Under the pieces are notes generated by a model. The model saw only the letters and a program-made list of their open reading frames with translations, was not told the origin of the DNA and did not search any database. From JAGTQI01 sp038868115 (GTDB taxonomy: Archaea > Thermoproteota > Bathyarchaeia > Bathyarchaeales > Bathycorpusculaceae): 64,000 nucleotides of DNA. The DNA is taken from NCBI GenBank assembly GCA_038868115.1, contig JAWBXA010000002.1:1-64000 (forward strand), in the 5' to 3' direction. Position 1 is the stretch's first letter, and each line of letters opens with the position of its first letter. Positions 9,119 to 18,232 of the stretch are shown in pieces. Both the position numbers and the translations under genes were made by a program.

Positions 9119-10327
9119 CTAAGCCTCCGTTTTCAAAGGTTTTATTGGCGGTAAAGCCGCAACCCTCCTAACAAAATCCTCAAGCCTATCCTCAAATTTT
9201 CCAGCATCTCGCGGAGAAGCCTCATAAAGCTCAAAACGCTCAATCAAGCCCATCTTTTTCAAAACATCCATAAGCACAGCCATGTTCCTCTCCGCTGTGT
9301 CACGGCCCTCTTGAAGCTTACAGTCATCGGCAGAACACACAACAGCCATAACTCCATCAAAGCCATTCCTCAAGGCATTGACAACATGAACGGGGTCAAG
9401 AGCCTTAAAACATGGAACCTCAAGCGTCACAGCATTCCGCTTGAAAAGAATACCATCCGGATTGTCTAGAGCTGAGAACTCAGACCACTGACAACAGAAT
9501 ACGAGAATTACTGGCGATTTGCCCTCAGCCTTCAACTTGATAGCTGAATCGCCATAGCGCTTCAAAACATTCTCAAACTCAAAGCCCTTAACTTGGATGG
9601 CATGATGAGGACAGACTAAGGCGCATGCACCACAGCCCATACAATAGTCGCTTAGGATTTTGGGTGTGGCAAAAGGCTCCGCCTCTATGGCGGCGTAGGG
9701 GCATATAAAAACGCATTTGTCGCAGCCAACACACTTCGTGGTGTCATAAATAGCCTTCCGTGAATATTTAACAACCTTTACAGAGTCCTTGCTGAAGCCA
9801 AGCTCTTCAAGAACCCTTCTCCCGAGGAAAAGCCTCCTGGTGTTGATTTTTGTGCCTTCTCTAAAGCGGCAAAATGGGTCGTCACATTGAATTGAAACAA
9901 CATTTTTAATGCCGGAACCCAAAACCCTGAATATGAATTCTGTTGGAACACGCCCAGAGCATGGCAAACGAAGCGGAATATAATCCTTTATGCCTAAACC
10001 CTGCTCAGCTAGAATTTCTTCAACTTCCCTTGTTAATGGCGAGTTTCCACGGCACATAAGTACAAGTGTCTCTGCCCCGATCTTTTTTCGCTCACTCTCA
10101 ACGTAACTCACCAAACTTTCATAGTCATAGTAAATTATTTCTATGGCGAAAACCGGACATGCGCTATAACATATGCCACAAACCTGGCACTTCTGGACGT
10201 CTATTTCCACCTTGCCAGTTTCAGCATTCCGTTTAATGGCTTCGTAAGGGCATATAGAATAACATATGGAACAGCGGCTACAATAATCTTGGTTTATGTT
10301 TACAACAACCGCTTGTTCTTCGCCCAT
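9119..10327 (-). CDS. Tandem (2x[4Fe-4S] ferredoxin + MvhD) protein
   Basis: The 402-residue protein has an internally repeated plan. Residues ~10-65 hold two ferredoxin motifs (CSRCSICYSICP, CQVCGICYSACP), and ~80-170 an MvhD domain (CRGNSP, LPCSGRVP, CDDPFC). A second ferredoxin pair follows (CVGCDKCVFICP, CMGCGACALVCP), then a second MvhD domain (FCCQWSEF, VPCFKALDP, CSADDC). It therefore offers four cubane clusters plus two likely [2Fe-2S] sites. The start ATG is preceded by GGAGATGA. Placed directly before nfnA-nfnB, it is well suited to pass electrons between Hdr-type and NAD(P)-linked partners. That role is inference. Confidence 0.85.
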   Translation of the reverse strand: MGEEQAVVVNINQDYCSRCSICYSICPYEAIKRNAETGKVEIDVQKCQVCGICYSACPVFAIEIIYYDYESLVSYVESERKKIGAETLVLMCRGNSPLTREVEEILAEQGLGIKDYIPLRLPCSGRVPTEFIFRVLGSGIKNVVSIQCDDPFCRFREGTKINTRRLFLGRRVLEELGFSKDSVKVVKYSRKAIYDTTKCVGCDKCVFICPYAAIEAEPFATPKILSDYCMGCGACALVCPHHAIQVKGFEFENVLKRYGDSAIKLKAEGKSPVILVFCCQWSEFSALDNPDGILFKRNAVTLEVPCFKALDPVHVVNALRNGFDGVMAVVCSADDCKLQEGRDTAERNMAVLMDVLKKMGLIERFELYEASPRDAGKFEDRLEDFVRRVAALPPIKPLKTEA

Positions 10328-10432
10328 TCTGTCATCTCCAAACCACTGGCTTATTTTAAGCGCCCATCAGCGCTGAAATTCTGAATGATAAGATCATGAA
10401 TAATATAATATTTTTGGAGCAAAATTGGCGCA

Positions 10433-11368
10433 TTATTGCTTGAAATAGTAGGGTCTGCGAATAAAACCATAAGCCTCCAGAGCAGCAGTTATCCCCTGCC
10501 CCACAGCAGTCCCAATCTGCTTTACCGGATGATTGGTAACATCGCCAGCCGCATAAACCCCAGGAATATTTGTTCTTTGGCGAGAATCAACAATTATGTA
10601 GCCATGCTCGTCTACAGCTACTCCAGCTTCCTTGGCTGGTTGACTGTTAGGTCTTTCACCAACTTGAACAAAAATTCCATCTACCGGAAGTTCTATGATG
10701 GTACTCGTTTTCGCATTAAAAAGCACAACCCTGCTGACGAGCTTTTCACCCTTAATCTCCTTCAACTCGGTGTTCCAAAAAACCTCAACATTAGGCTTTC
10801 CCAATAAAGCCCTAACACGCGCCTCCTCAGCTCTGAAAGCGTCCCTTCTATGTACAACTTTAACCTCTGAGGCTAAATCAGCCAGATAAAGGGCTGTAGC
10901 CACAGCAGAGTTGCCGCCGCCGACCACTAGAACACGTTTACCTTTGAAGAGGGGACCATCGCAAATAGCACAATAGCTTACTCCTCTGCCCCGAAATTCC
11001 TTTTCACCAGGAACGCCGAGCTCGCTGTAGCTTGTGCCAGAAGCAATTATAATAGCCTTAGCCCTATAGGAGGTTTTAACGGTTTCAACAATTTTCTCTT
11101 CGCCCTTCAAGTTTAGGCTTGTAACCTTTTCAAACTCGCGGATTTCTGCGCCAAGCCTTCTACACTGTGCCACAATTTTCTGCATAAGCTCAAGTCCGCT
11201 TACCCGTTCGAGACCCGGATAATTCTCGATCACTGGGGCGTCGGCGGCTGTCCCACCAGCAATCTTCTCCTCCAAAATTAACGTTTTTAATCCGCTTCTG
11301 ACGGCGTAGATTCCAGCAGTTAAGCCAGCAGCACCAGCGCCAATAATTATTAATTCCCAGTCTTCCAT
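10433..11368 (-). CDS. trxB: Thioredoxin-disulfide reductase (TrxB-like)
   Basis: The 311-residue flavoprotein has an N-terminal FAD motif (IIGAGAAGLTAGIY), a redox-active CAIC motif, an NADPH motif (VVGGGNSAVATALYL) and a C-terminal FAD segment (GVYAAGDVTNHP). This is the low-molecular-weight thioredoxin reductase layout. The family usually has GAGPAG; here it is GAGAAG. A longer start at 11386 exists without an SD. I chose the ATG at 11368 because families start immediately before this FAD strand. It lies inside the redox island, so it may reduce a dithiol protein linked to the Hdr enzymes. The reductant could also be reduced flavin or F420. Confidence 0.88.
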   Translation of the reverse strand: MEDWELIIIGAGAAGLTAGIYAVRSGLKTLILEEKIAGGTAADAPVIENYPGLERVSGLELMQKIVAQCRRLGAEIREFEKVTSLNLKGEEKIVETVKTSYRAKAIIIASGTSYSELGVPGEKEFRGRGVSYCAICDGPLFKGKRVLVVGGGNSAVATALYLADLASEVKVVHRRDAFRAEEARVRALLGKPNVEVFWNTELKEIKGEKLVSRVVLFNAKTSTIIELPVDGIFVQVGERPNSQPAKEAGVAVDEHGYIIVDSRQRTNIPGVYAAGDVTNHPVKQIGTAVGQGITAALEAYGFIRRPYYFKQ

Positions 11369-11424
11369 TCCCAATAACCCTAACATGTTATTTGGCTGGA
11401 TACTAATTTTAATTGTTTAAGCCG

Positions 11425-11571
11425 CTAGTCTTCTTCAAGGTCCATGTCAAGCTCAGCGATTTCAAGCTCATAGCATTCTGGGCAAAGCCCATCATAGGTT
11501 TCATACTCTTCTCGCGTTATTTCTCTGCCACAAAGCAAGCAATGACAGGTTTCTTCTTCATCTTCCTCCAT
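11425..11571 (-). CDS. 48-aa zinc-ribbon-like microprotein
   Basis: This short acidic frame lies between trxB and the HdrCB gene. It has two CxxC knuckles, HCLLCGRE and LCPECYE, 26 residues apart, flanked by glutamate/aspartate-rich ends (MEEDEEE and DMDLEED). The paired knuckles suggest a zinc ribbon, possibly a protein-protein adaptor. It shares orientation with its neighbours and has short spacers. I cannot assign a family. Confidence 0.65.
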   Translation of the reverse strand: MEEDEEETCHCLLCGREITREEYETYDGLCPECYELEIAELDMDLEED

Positions 11572-11604
11572 TCATAAGCCTCAAAATTCTATATGCACAT
11601 GTGT

Positions 11605-12714
11605 TTATAAGGCGAGAGCCAGAAGCTCAGCCACGTCCATAACTTGGATTTTACCCTCATTACCCGTTGTTTTTACAGCGTCTTCCATTGTAAGCATACA
11701 AAAGGGACAAGCCACGGTCAGAACGTCAGCTCCAACATCAACTGCTTCTTTAACACGGACTTCAGCTAAGCGTGGTCCCGGAATGTCAACCCACATTCTT
11801 CCGCCTCCTCCTTCACAGCATAGGCTTCTGCTTCTTGAACGGTCAAATTCCAAAAGCGTGATGCCCTTTATGCTTTCTATAACTTTGCGGGGTTCGTCGT
11901 AAATGTTGTTTTGCTTACCAAGATAGCATGGATCATGATAAATCACTTTCTTGGATACTTCTTTTGATGGGTTTAGCTTTCCAGCTTCAATAAGCTTCGC
12001 CAAGAACTGCGTGTGGTGAATAGGCTCAAAGCTTGTTTGGTTATACCTATTCTTAAAGGCGTGAAAACCATGGGGGCAGCTTGTGACCAGTTGCTTAACG
12101 CCATACTTGCCAAAAATTTTCATGTTTTCCTCGACTAGGAATTCGAAAAGTCCTTTTTCGCCCATGCCATAGACTTCGCTTCCACAGCAGTTTTCCTCTT
12201 CGCCCAAAACTCCGAAGTTAAGTCCAGCAGCCTCAAAGCATTTGACAAGGCTTCTTGCAACACTTTGCACTCGCGGGTCGTAGGCTGGTGTGCACCCAAC
12301 GTAATATAGGATTTCAGCCCCTTGTGAAACGTGCTTAACGTTTAAGCCTTGGCTCCACTCTGTGCGTTTTCCACGAATCCTACCCCACGGGTTACCGTTT
12401 TTGAATATGCTTTCTAGGGCGTCCCTTATGGTTGGAGCTATTTGACCTTCTTCAACAGCCATGCTTCTAATGTCTATTAGAAACTCGTAGGGGTTCAAGT
12501 CTTTGGGGCAACGAACACCACAAGTTGAGCATGTCGTGCAACTCCACAACTCGTTGGGCGGATGTATCACCAACTTCCCTAAAGCTGAAACTTCACGCAT
12601 GTAACGCCTAATATTAAGGTTTGCCTTTTTGGCTACTGGACAGCTTCCAGTGCACATGCCACATTGGATACACTCAAGAAGTTTATGCCTTTGAACAAGT
12701 TCTTGAGGGTTCAT
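11605..12714 (-). CDS. hdrD: HdrCB fusion (HdrD-type) disulfide reductase
   Basis: This 369-residue protein joins an HdrC-like N-terminus (CIQCGMCTGSCP and CTTCSTCGVRCP) to an HdrB-like C-terminus with two CCG domains (VGCTPA, ENCCGSE, SCPHGFH; DPCYLG, SLCCEGGGG, ACPFCMLT). That is the HdrD arrangement, catalytic for heterodisulfide reduction. In methanogens HdrD partners with membrane cytochrome HdrE. No HdrE is seen here, and the gene instead diverges from a second hdrA, suggesting a soluble HdrA-HdrD pair. The substrate is unknown. Related (S)-2-hydroxyacid dehydrogenase subunits share CCG domains but not this context. Confidence 0.88.
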   Translation of the reverse strand: MNPQELVQRHKLLECIQCGMCTGSCPVAKKANLNIRRYMREVSALGKLVIHPPNELWSCTTCSTCGVRCPKDLNPYEFLIDIRSMAVEEGQIAPTIRDALESIFKNGNPWGRIRGKRTEWSQGLNVKHVSQGAEILYYVGCTPAYDPRVQSVARSLVKCFEAAGLNFGVLGEEENCCGSEVYGMGEKGLFEFLVEENMKIFGKYGVKQLVTSCPHGFHAFKNRYNQTSFEPIHHTQFLAKLIEAGKLNPSKEVSKKVIYHDPCYLGKQNNIYDEPRKVIESIKGITLLEFDRSRSRSLCCEGGGGRMWVDIPGPRLAEVRVKEAVDVGADVLTVACPFCMLTMEDAVKTTGNEGKIQVMDVAELLALAL

Positions 12715-12810
12715 TTTATGTCACTTTTGCTGAAAGTTGAAGGATAAGATTTTAAAAGCATTTCCCCTTTTAAGGGTTTAAACAATCATATCATCTGGAG
12801 AAATCAACCA
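12715..12810. promoter_or_regulatory. divergent promoter region, hdrD / hdrA2
   Basis: This is the 96-nt spacer between divergent starts. It contains TTTAAAA (12751-12757), suited to the leftward gene, and GTTTAAACA (about 12776-12783), suited to the rightward hdrA. A GGAG lies near 12796 before the plus-strand ATG. Shared control of the two genes is plausible. Confidence 0.5.
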
Positions 12811-15189
12811 ATGTCGGAAGAAAAGAAAGAGCAAACGAGACTCCGCATAGGAATTTTTGTATGCGAATGCGGTGGCAATATTGGGGACGTTGTTGACGTT
12901 AAGGCTGTTGTTGAAGCCGTCAAAAACTGGGAAAACGTTGCTGTAGCAAAATACCATAAATATTTGTGTTCAAAGCCAGCTCAAGAAATGATTGCAGAAG
13001 CCATAAAAAAGGAAAACCTCGACAGAGTTGTGGTAGCTTCATGTACGCCCAGAATGCATCTCGTCACTTTTCAAAGCGTTTTGGAGAGGGCTGGATTAAA
13101 CCCCTACATGCTTGAATTCGTTAACATAAGAGAGCAAGACTCTTGGGTTCATGGACCAAAACCAAACCCGGAAGCAACAAGAAAAGCCATAAGCCTAATT
13201 AGGGGAGGCTATGAGCGCAGCCTCGAACTTGAGCCTCTAGAAATAATAAGCGAGAAGGGCTCAAGGGAAATTCTCATAGTAGGCGGCGGAATAGCTGGCA
13301 TAATGGCTGCCCTCCAGCTTGGGTATTTGGGCTATAAAGTTCACCTTGTTGAGCGCAAGCCAAGCATCGGAGGAAACATGGCAAAGCTCACAAAAGTTTT
13401 CCCCACACTTGACTGCGCGCAGTGCATTTTAACGCCACGAATGGCTGAGGTTGGAAGAAACCCCAACGTGAACTTACTAACATATGCTGAGGTGCAGGAT
13501 GTTTGTGGACGACCTGGCAACTACACAGTTCGCATTTTCATGAAGCCGAGAGGCGTTGATGTTGAAAAGTGCAGAAGCTGTGGTGTATGCGCAAAAGTTT
13601 GCCCCATCACAGTTCCGGACGAGTTTAATGAAGGCTTATCCCAACGAAAAGCAGCCTACATAGAGTTCCCGCAGGCTGTTCCATCCGCTTACGCCATAGA
13701 CTTCAACGTATGCACAAAATGTGGAAAATGTGAACAGTATTGCCCGGCGAAAGCCATAAACTTGAACGATACTGGCAAAATTGTTGAATTAAACGTTGGT
13801 GCTATAATTTTGGCTACTGGTTACAAGCTTTACGATGCACGGAAACTGGAAAACTACGGCTACGGCGTCTACAAAGACGTCATAACAATGATGGACTTGG
13901 AGAGGCTTACATCGGCAACCGGACCCACAGGAGGCTATGTTAAGAGGGCTGACGGAAGCGACGTCCGAAAAATCGCCATAGTTTTATGCGCGGGCTCAAG
14001 AGACAAAAACCACATCTCATACTGCAGCCGAATATGCTGCATGTACGCCCTTAAACAAGCCTTCGTTCTCAAGAAAATGCTTGGAATAGACGTAACAGTT
14101 TACTACACAGATATAAGGGCAACTGGAAAGGGCTATGAAGATTTGTACTGGCGAAACCAAGAAGCCGGCGTAGTCTTTATCCGAGGAAAAGTGGCTGAAG
14201 TATGGAAAAACAATAACGGGAAGCTTGTGGTTCAAGCCGAAGATACATTAACTGGGGAAACTAGAGAAGATGAATTTGACGTCGTGGCTTTGGCAACGCC
14301 GATGGTTCCGCCGGACGGTTTGAAGGAACTGGCTGAAAAAATGAAAGTAGCCTTGGGCGAAGACGGTTTTATAACGGAGAAGCATCCAAAGCTCGACCCA
14401 GTGGACTCGCTTGTCACAGGAATCTTCGCGTGTGGATGTGCTCTAAGCCCTAAAGACGTGAGAGATACTGTTTCAGATGCCCTAGGTGCAGCTGTTAGAG
14501 CAGCTCTATTCCTAAAAAGCGAGTACGTGACCACAATTCCTGAAAAAGCCTTTATTATCGCAGAACTTTGTAACGGATGCGGTAAATGTGTGAAAATCTG
14601 CCTAGTAAACGCCATAACAATGCAAGATGGTAAGGCAAGGATAGATCCATTCCAGTGTACTGGTTGTGGCGCATGCATTCCCGTATGTCCCCAAGAAGCA
14701 ATCGACTTCAAAAACTCAACAACAAAGCAGATAAAAGCCACTATAAGGGGGACTTTAGCTGATAAGACACCGGAAGAAATCCGAATAATAACCTTTGTTG
14801 ACAAGAACGTCGGATATACTGGAATAGACTTCCTTGGGCTTGACCGTGCAAACTATCCGGAAAATATTCGCATAGTGGCCGTCCCAACAACAGCAATTCT
14901 CGGGAAGAAGCACATACTTATGGCATTTGCATATGGAGCAGACGGAGTGCTAGTAATCGAGGGAAGCGAAGAAATAGACGAGAAATTCACAAAAAAACGC
15001 ATGATAGAAATGGGCAAGGAGCTTGCAGCCTTTGGCATAGAAACAATGAGGTTACGATACAGCTATGTCCCATTACCAGTTTACAAAAAAGCTGCAGAAC
15101 TCTTCACGATGTTCACGGATAGAATCAAAAAGTTTGGACCGTTAGCGGAAGAAAAACGCCAGGAAATAAGGCAGAAACTACAATTATAA
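12811..15189 (+). CDS. hdrA: HdrA-like flavoprotein with cysteine-free MvhD-like tail
   Basis: The 792-residue protein begins with a complete HdrA N-terminal domain (FVCECGGNIGDVVDV, VVASCTPRMH). It continues with an FAD motif (VGGGIAGIMAALQL), LDCAQCILTPRMAEVG, ferredoxin motifs (CRSCGVCAKVCP, CTKCGKCEQYCP), the CSRICCMYALKQA segment and two C-terminal clusters (CNGCGKCVKICL, CTGCGACIPVCP). The last ~140 residues align by pattern with MvhD but lack its cysteines: FVDKNVGYTGID, VPTTAILGK and IEGSEEIDEK replace the cysteine-bearing blocks. It diverges from the HdrCB fusion, its likely partner. It is distinct from the HdrA-MvhD fusion at the left of the window. Confidence 0.9.
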   Translation: MSEEKKEQTRLRIGIFVCECGGNIGDVVDVKAVVEAVKNWENVAVAKYHKYLCSKPAQEMIAEAIKKENLDRVVVASCTPRMHLVTFQSVLERAGLNPYMLEFVNIREQDSWVHGPKPNPEATRKAISLIRGGYERSLELEPLEIISEKGSREILIVGGGIAGIMAALQLGYLGYKVHLVERKPSIGGNMAKLTKVFPTLDCAQCILTPRMAEVGRNPNVNLLTYAEVQDVCGRPGNYTVRIFMKPRGVDVEKCRSCGVCAKVCPITVPDEFNEGLSQRKAAYIEFPQAVPSAYAIDFNVCTKCGKCEQYCPAKAINLNDTGKIVELNVGAIILATGYKLYDARKLENYGYGVYKDVITMMDLERLTSATGPTGGYVKRADGSDVRKIAIVLCAGSRDKNHISYCSRICCMYALKQAFVLKKMLGIDVTVYYTDIRATGKGYEDLYWRNQEAGVVFIRGKVAEVWKNNNGKLVVQAEDTLTGETREDEFDVVALATPMVPPDGLKELAEKMKVALGEDGFITEKHPKLDPVDSLVTGIFACGCALSPKDVRDTVSDALGAAVRAALFLKSEYVTTIPEKAFIIAELCNGCGKCVKICLVNAITMQDGKARIDPFQCTGCGACIPVCPQEAIDFKNSTTKQIKATIRGTLADKTPEEIRIITFVDKNVGYTGIDFLGLDRANYPENIRIVAVPTTAILGKKHILMAFAYGADGVLVIEGSEEIDEKFTKKRMIEMGKELAAFGIETMRLRYSYVPLPVYKKAAELFTMFTDRIKKFGPLAEEKRQEIRQKLQL

Positions 15190-15284
15190 AACGCTTTTTT
15201 ACCAAAGGCATAAAGATTTAATTTTAGTTCCGCATTTTTTGTCGGTGTGGATATGAGGGATTATGTTCTCTTGCGAAGACAAAA

Positions 15285-15295
15285 CTTTTAATATC
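15285..15295 (+). promoter_or_regulatory. TATA box for leuS
   Basis: CTTTTAATATC is centred about 30 nt before the ATG at 15320, the spacing expected for a leaderless or near-leaderless archaeal transcript. It supports that start over the longer reading frame. Confidence 0.45.
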
Positions 15296-15319
15296 CCTCA
15301 AAGCAGCTCTGAAAGTTTT

Positions 15320-18232
15320 ATGGAAATTTTAAGGCGAATTGAGGAGAAATGGCAGAAACGCTGGGAAGAAGCTAAAATCTTTGAGGCAAATCCGGATCCT
15401 AAAAAGCCGAAATTCTATATAACAGTAGCTTATCCTTATCCAAACTCTCCGCAGCATATAGGCCATGCAAGAACCTACACTTTGGCCGACGTTTACGCCA
15501 GATACATGCGGATGCGAGGCTATAATGTGCTTTTGCCGATGGCTTTTCATTACACAGGTACACCAGTCTTAGCTATGGCAAGGCGCCTAGCAGAGAACGA
15601 TGAGGACCTAATAAGCGATTTTGTAAACGTCTACAAAGTTCCTATAGAAAAGTTGAAGGAGTTGACAGACCCGCTTGCTATGGCTCGATACTTCCATGAA
15701 GAAATTAAAGAAGGCATGAGGAGGATGGGCTATTCAATAGACTGGAGGCGTGAGTTTACAACTATAGATCCTCACTACAACCGCTTCATAGAATGGCAGT
15801 TCCATAAGCTCCGCGAAAAAGGCTACATAACCCGTGGAAGCCACCCGGTGGGTTGGTGCCCAAAGGACGGCAATCCTGTTGGACAGCATGACACGCAAGG
15901 TGACGTAGAACCAGAAATAGGTGAGTTTACACTGATAAAGTTTAGACATGGAGAGTGGGTTCTTCCAACAGCCACACTTCGACCGGAAACGGTTTTCGGC
16001 GTCACAAACATTTGGCTAAACCCAAAAGCAAAGTACGTAAAAGCAATTATTGATGGCGAAAAATGGATAGTAAGTCAAGAGTGCGCTGAAAAGCTAACGT
16101 ATCAAAACCGCAAAGTAACAACGCTTGAAAGTTTCGAAGGAAAAGAACTTATAGGAAAGCGTGCTGAGAATCCTGCTACAAACGAAGAAATCTACATCCT
16201 ACCAGCAGAGTTTGTTGATCCAAAAAACGCGACAGGCATAGTAATGTCGGTGCCTGGACACGCTCCTTATGATTATGTCGCTCTCGAGAATCTAAAAAGC
16301 GATTCATCAAGGCTTTCTGAGTATGGGTTGATGGAGGACTCGGTAAAGGCCATAAACGTCATTTCTATAATCGAAGTTCCCCAATACTCTGATGTTCCAG
16401 CAGCAGATGTTGTAAAGAGGATGGGAATAAAGGAACAGACAGATCCTAAACTTGAAGACGCCACTAAAGAGGTTTACAGACATGAGTTCCACAACGGCCG
16501 TATGAAGAGCAACACTGGAAAGTACGCTGGTTTGTTAGTGACTGAAGCCAAGGAAAAGGTTAAACAAGACTTGATAGCCGCTGGAAAAGCCACAACAATG
16601 TATGAACTTCTAAACAGGCCAGTATGGTGTCGCTGTGGAACAGAATGTGTTGTGAAAATCTTCGAAAACCAGTGGTTCATAGATTATGGAAACCAGGAAT
16701 GGAAAGCCCTAACCCACAAATGCTTAGAAAAAATGAGGATATTACCAGAAGAGCTCCGCGCAGAATACAAGTATGTGATAGATTGGCTACATGAAAAGGC
16801 TTGTGCAAGAAAATCTGGTTTAGGAACACGACTGCCATGGGACCCTGAATGGATTATAGAGTCTCTGTCAGACTCAACGATTTACATGGCATATTACACT
16901 ATTGTCCGCCATATAAAAGAAAATAAGATCCGGCCAGATCAGCTGACAGATAAAATTTTTGACTATATCTTCCTTGGGATTGGAAACGCGGAAGAAGCGG
17001 CGAATGAAACCGGAATAAACGTCAAAGTCCTAGAAGATATGAGGCAAGAGTTCATTTACTTTTATCCTGTAGATAGCAGACACTCAGCCCACGAGCTCAT
17101 TCCAAACCACCTAACATTCATGATATTCAACCACACAGCCATATTCCCAGAAAACCTTTGGCCGCGACAAATAGTGACAAACGGACTTGTCACCATGGGG
17201 GGAGCAAAAATGAGCAAATCCTTCGGCAACATAATACCCCTAAGAGAGGGACTGGCAACTTATGGTGCAGACCCGATAAGACTAAGCGTGCTAGCAACAG
17301 CAGAGCTTCTACAAGATGCAGACTTTAGCCCGTCTATAGCAAAGGCAATGCGTGACAGACTAGAGCGACTTTACAAGCTTGTTTTTGAAAACATCAAGGT
17401 TGAGGCAAGTCAAAAAAATCCGCCGCCAAAGGAAGAGTTAACAAGCATTGATAGATGGATGTTGAGTCGACTGCAAGGGCACATTAAAAAGGCAACAGAC
17501 GCTATGGAAAAACTAACTGTGCGTAAAGCAATTCACATAATTCTATTTGAATTGGACCAAGATCTACAATGGTATTTAAAACGAGCAAAAACAACACCAA
17601 CGGCCCACACAACCCACATATTAAATGAGGTGCTGGAAACTCAAATATTGATGCTCACACCATTTGCCCCTTACACCTGCGAAGAGCTTTGGGAGAAAAT
17701 GGGTAAAAAGGGATTCGCCTCCTCAGCACCGTGGCCAGAACCAGACGAAGCTAAAGTTGATATCATGGCTGAAGAGAGCGAAACGTTTATTGCAACTCTG
17801 CTTGAGGACACAGCACACATCATAAAGGCAACGGGCATAAAACCCACAAAGATATTCTACTACACATCAGCTAAGTGGAAATGGAAAGTCTACCTAAAGG
17901 CTATCGAGAAATCTTTGGAGGAAAAAATTGAACAAGCAAGCCTAATAAAGGAACTGCTAAGAGATGAAGATTTAAAAGGAAAGATCAATGAAACAGCCGA
18001 TTTCTTAAGCAAGATCATTGAAGAAATCAGCAAGATGTCAAAAGAGAAAAGAGAAAGGCTAACAAAAACAGGGTGGATAGATGAGACCGCAATATTAGAG
18101 AGCGCAAAAAAATTCTTAGAAGCTGAGTTGAACGCTGAAATAACTATCCAAACCGAAGGGAAGGAACACTATGACCCCAAAAAAAGAGCGAAACTGGCTA
18201 AGCCATGGAGACCCGCAATATACATAGAATAG
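15320..18232 (+). CDS. leuS: Leucyl-tRNA synthetase, archaeal type
   Basis: About 970 residues. This is a class I synthetase with the HIGH-type signature HIGHARTY near the N-terminus, a long CP1 editing insertion, and KMSKSFGN in the C-terminal half, followed by an anticodon-binding domain. It charges tRNA-Leu. The frame opens at 15263 (ATG after GAGGG), but archaeal LeuRS proteins begin near MEILRRIEEKWQKRW, and the TATA box at 15285-15295 fits the ATG at 15320. There is no operon partner; the tRNA-Arg lies 250 nt downstream. Confidence 0.95.
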   Translation: MEILRRIEEKWQKRWEEAKIFEANPDPKKPKFYITVAYPYPNSPQHIGHARTYTLADVYARYMRMRGYNVLLPMAFHYTGTPVLAMARRLAENDEDLISDFVNVYKVPIEKLKELTDPLAMARYFHEEIKEGMRRMGYSIDWRREFTTIDPHYNRFIEWQFHKLREKGYITRGSHPVGWCPKDGNPVGQHDTQGDVEPEIGEFTLIKFRHGEWVLPTATLRPETVFGVTNIWLNPKAKYVKAIIDGEKWIVSQECAEKLTYQNRKVTTLESFEGKELIGKRAENPATNEEIYILPAEFVDPKNATGIVMSVPGHAPYDYVALENLKSDSSRLSEYGLMEDSVKAINVISIIEVPQYSDVPAADVVKRMGIKEQTDPKLEDATKEVYRHEFHNGRMKSNTGKYAGLLVTEAKEKVKQDLIAAGKATTMYELLNRPVWCRCGTECVVKIFENQWFIDYGNQEWKALTHKCLEKMRILPEELRAEYKYVIDWLHEKACARKSGLGTRLPWDPEWIIESLSDSTIYMAYYTIVRHIKENKIRPDQLTDKIFDYIFLGIGNAEEAANETGINVKVLEDMRQEFIYFYPVDSRHSAHELIPNHLTFMIFNHTAIFPENLWPRQIVTNGLVTMGGAKMSKSFGNIIPLREGLATYGADPIRLSVLATAELLQDADFSPSIAKAMRDRLERLYKLVFENIKVEASQKNPPPKEELTSIDRWMLSRLQGHIKKATDAMEKLTVRKAIHIILFELDQDLQWYLKRAKTTPTAHTTHILNEVLETQILMLTPFAPYTCEELWEKMGKKGFASSAPWPEPDEAKVDIMAEESETFIATLLEDTAHIIKATGIKPTKIFYYTSAKWKWKVYLKAIEKSLEEKIEQASLIKELLRDEDLKGKINETADFLSKIIEEISKMSKEKRERLTKTGWIDETAILESAKKFLEAELNAEITIQTEGKEHYDPKKRAKLAKPWRPAIYIE

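Noticed and set aside
10441..10454. 14-nt repeat TGAAATAGTAGGGT also at 39841-39854
   Set aside because: Both encode a PYYF tetrapeptide on the minus strand (trxB end and aldolase fragment) with the same codons; coincidence is sufficient.
11605..12714. Glycolate oxidase iron-sulfur subunit GlcF
   Set aside because: CCG domains are shared, but adjacency to HdrA and distance from the GlcD-like gene favour HdrD.
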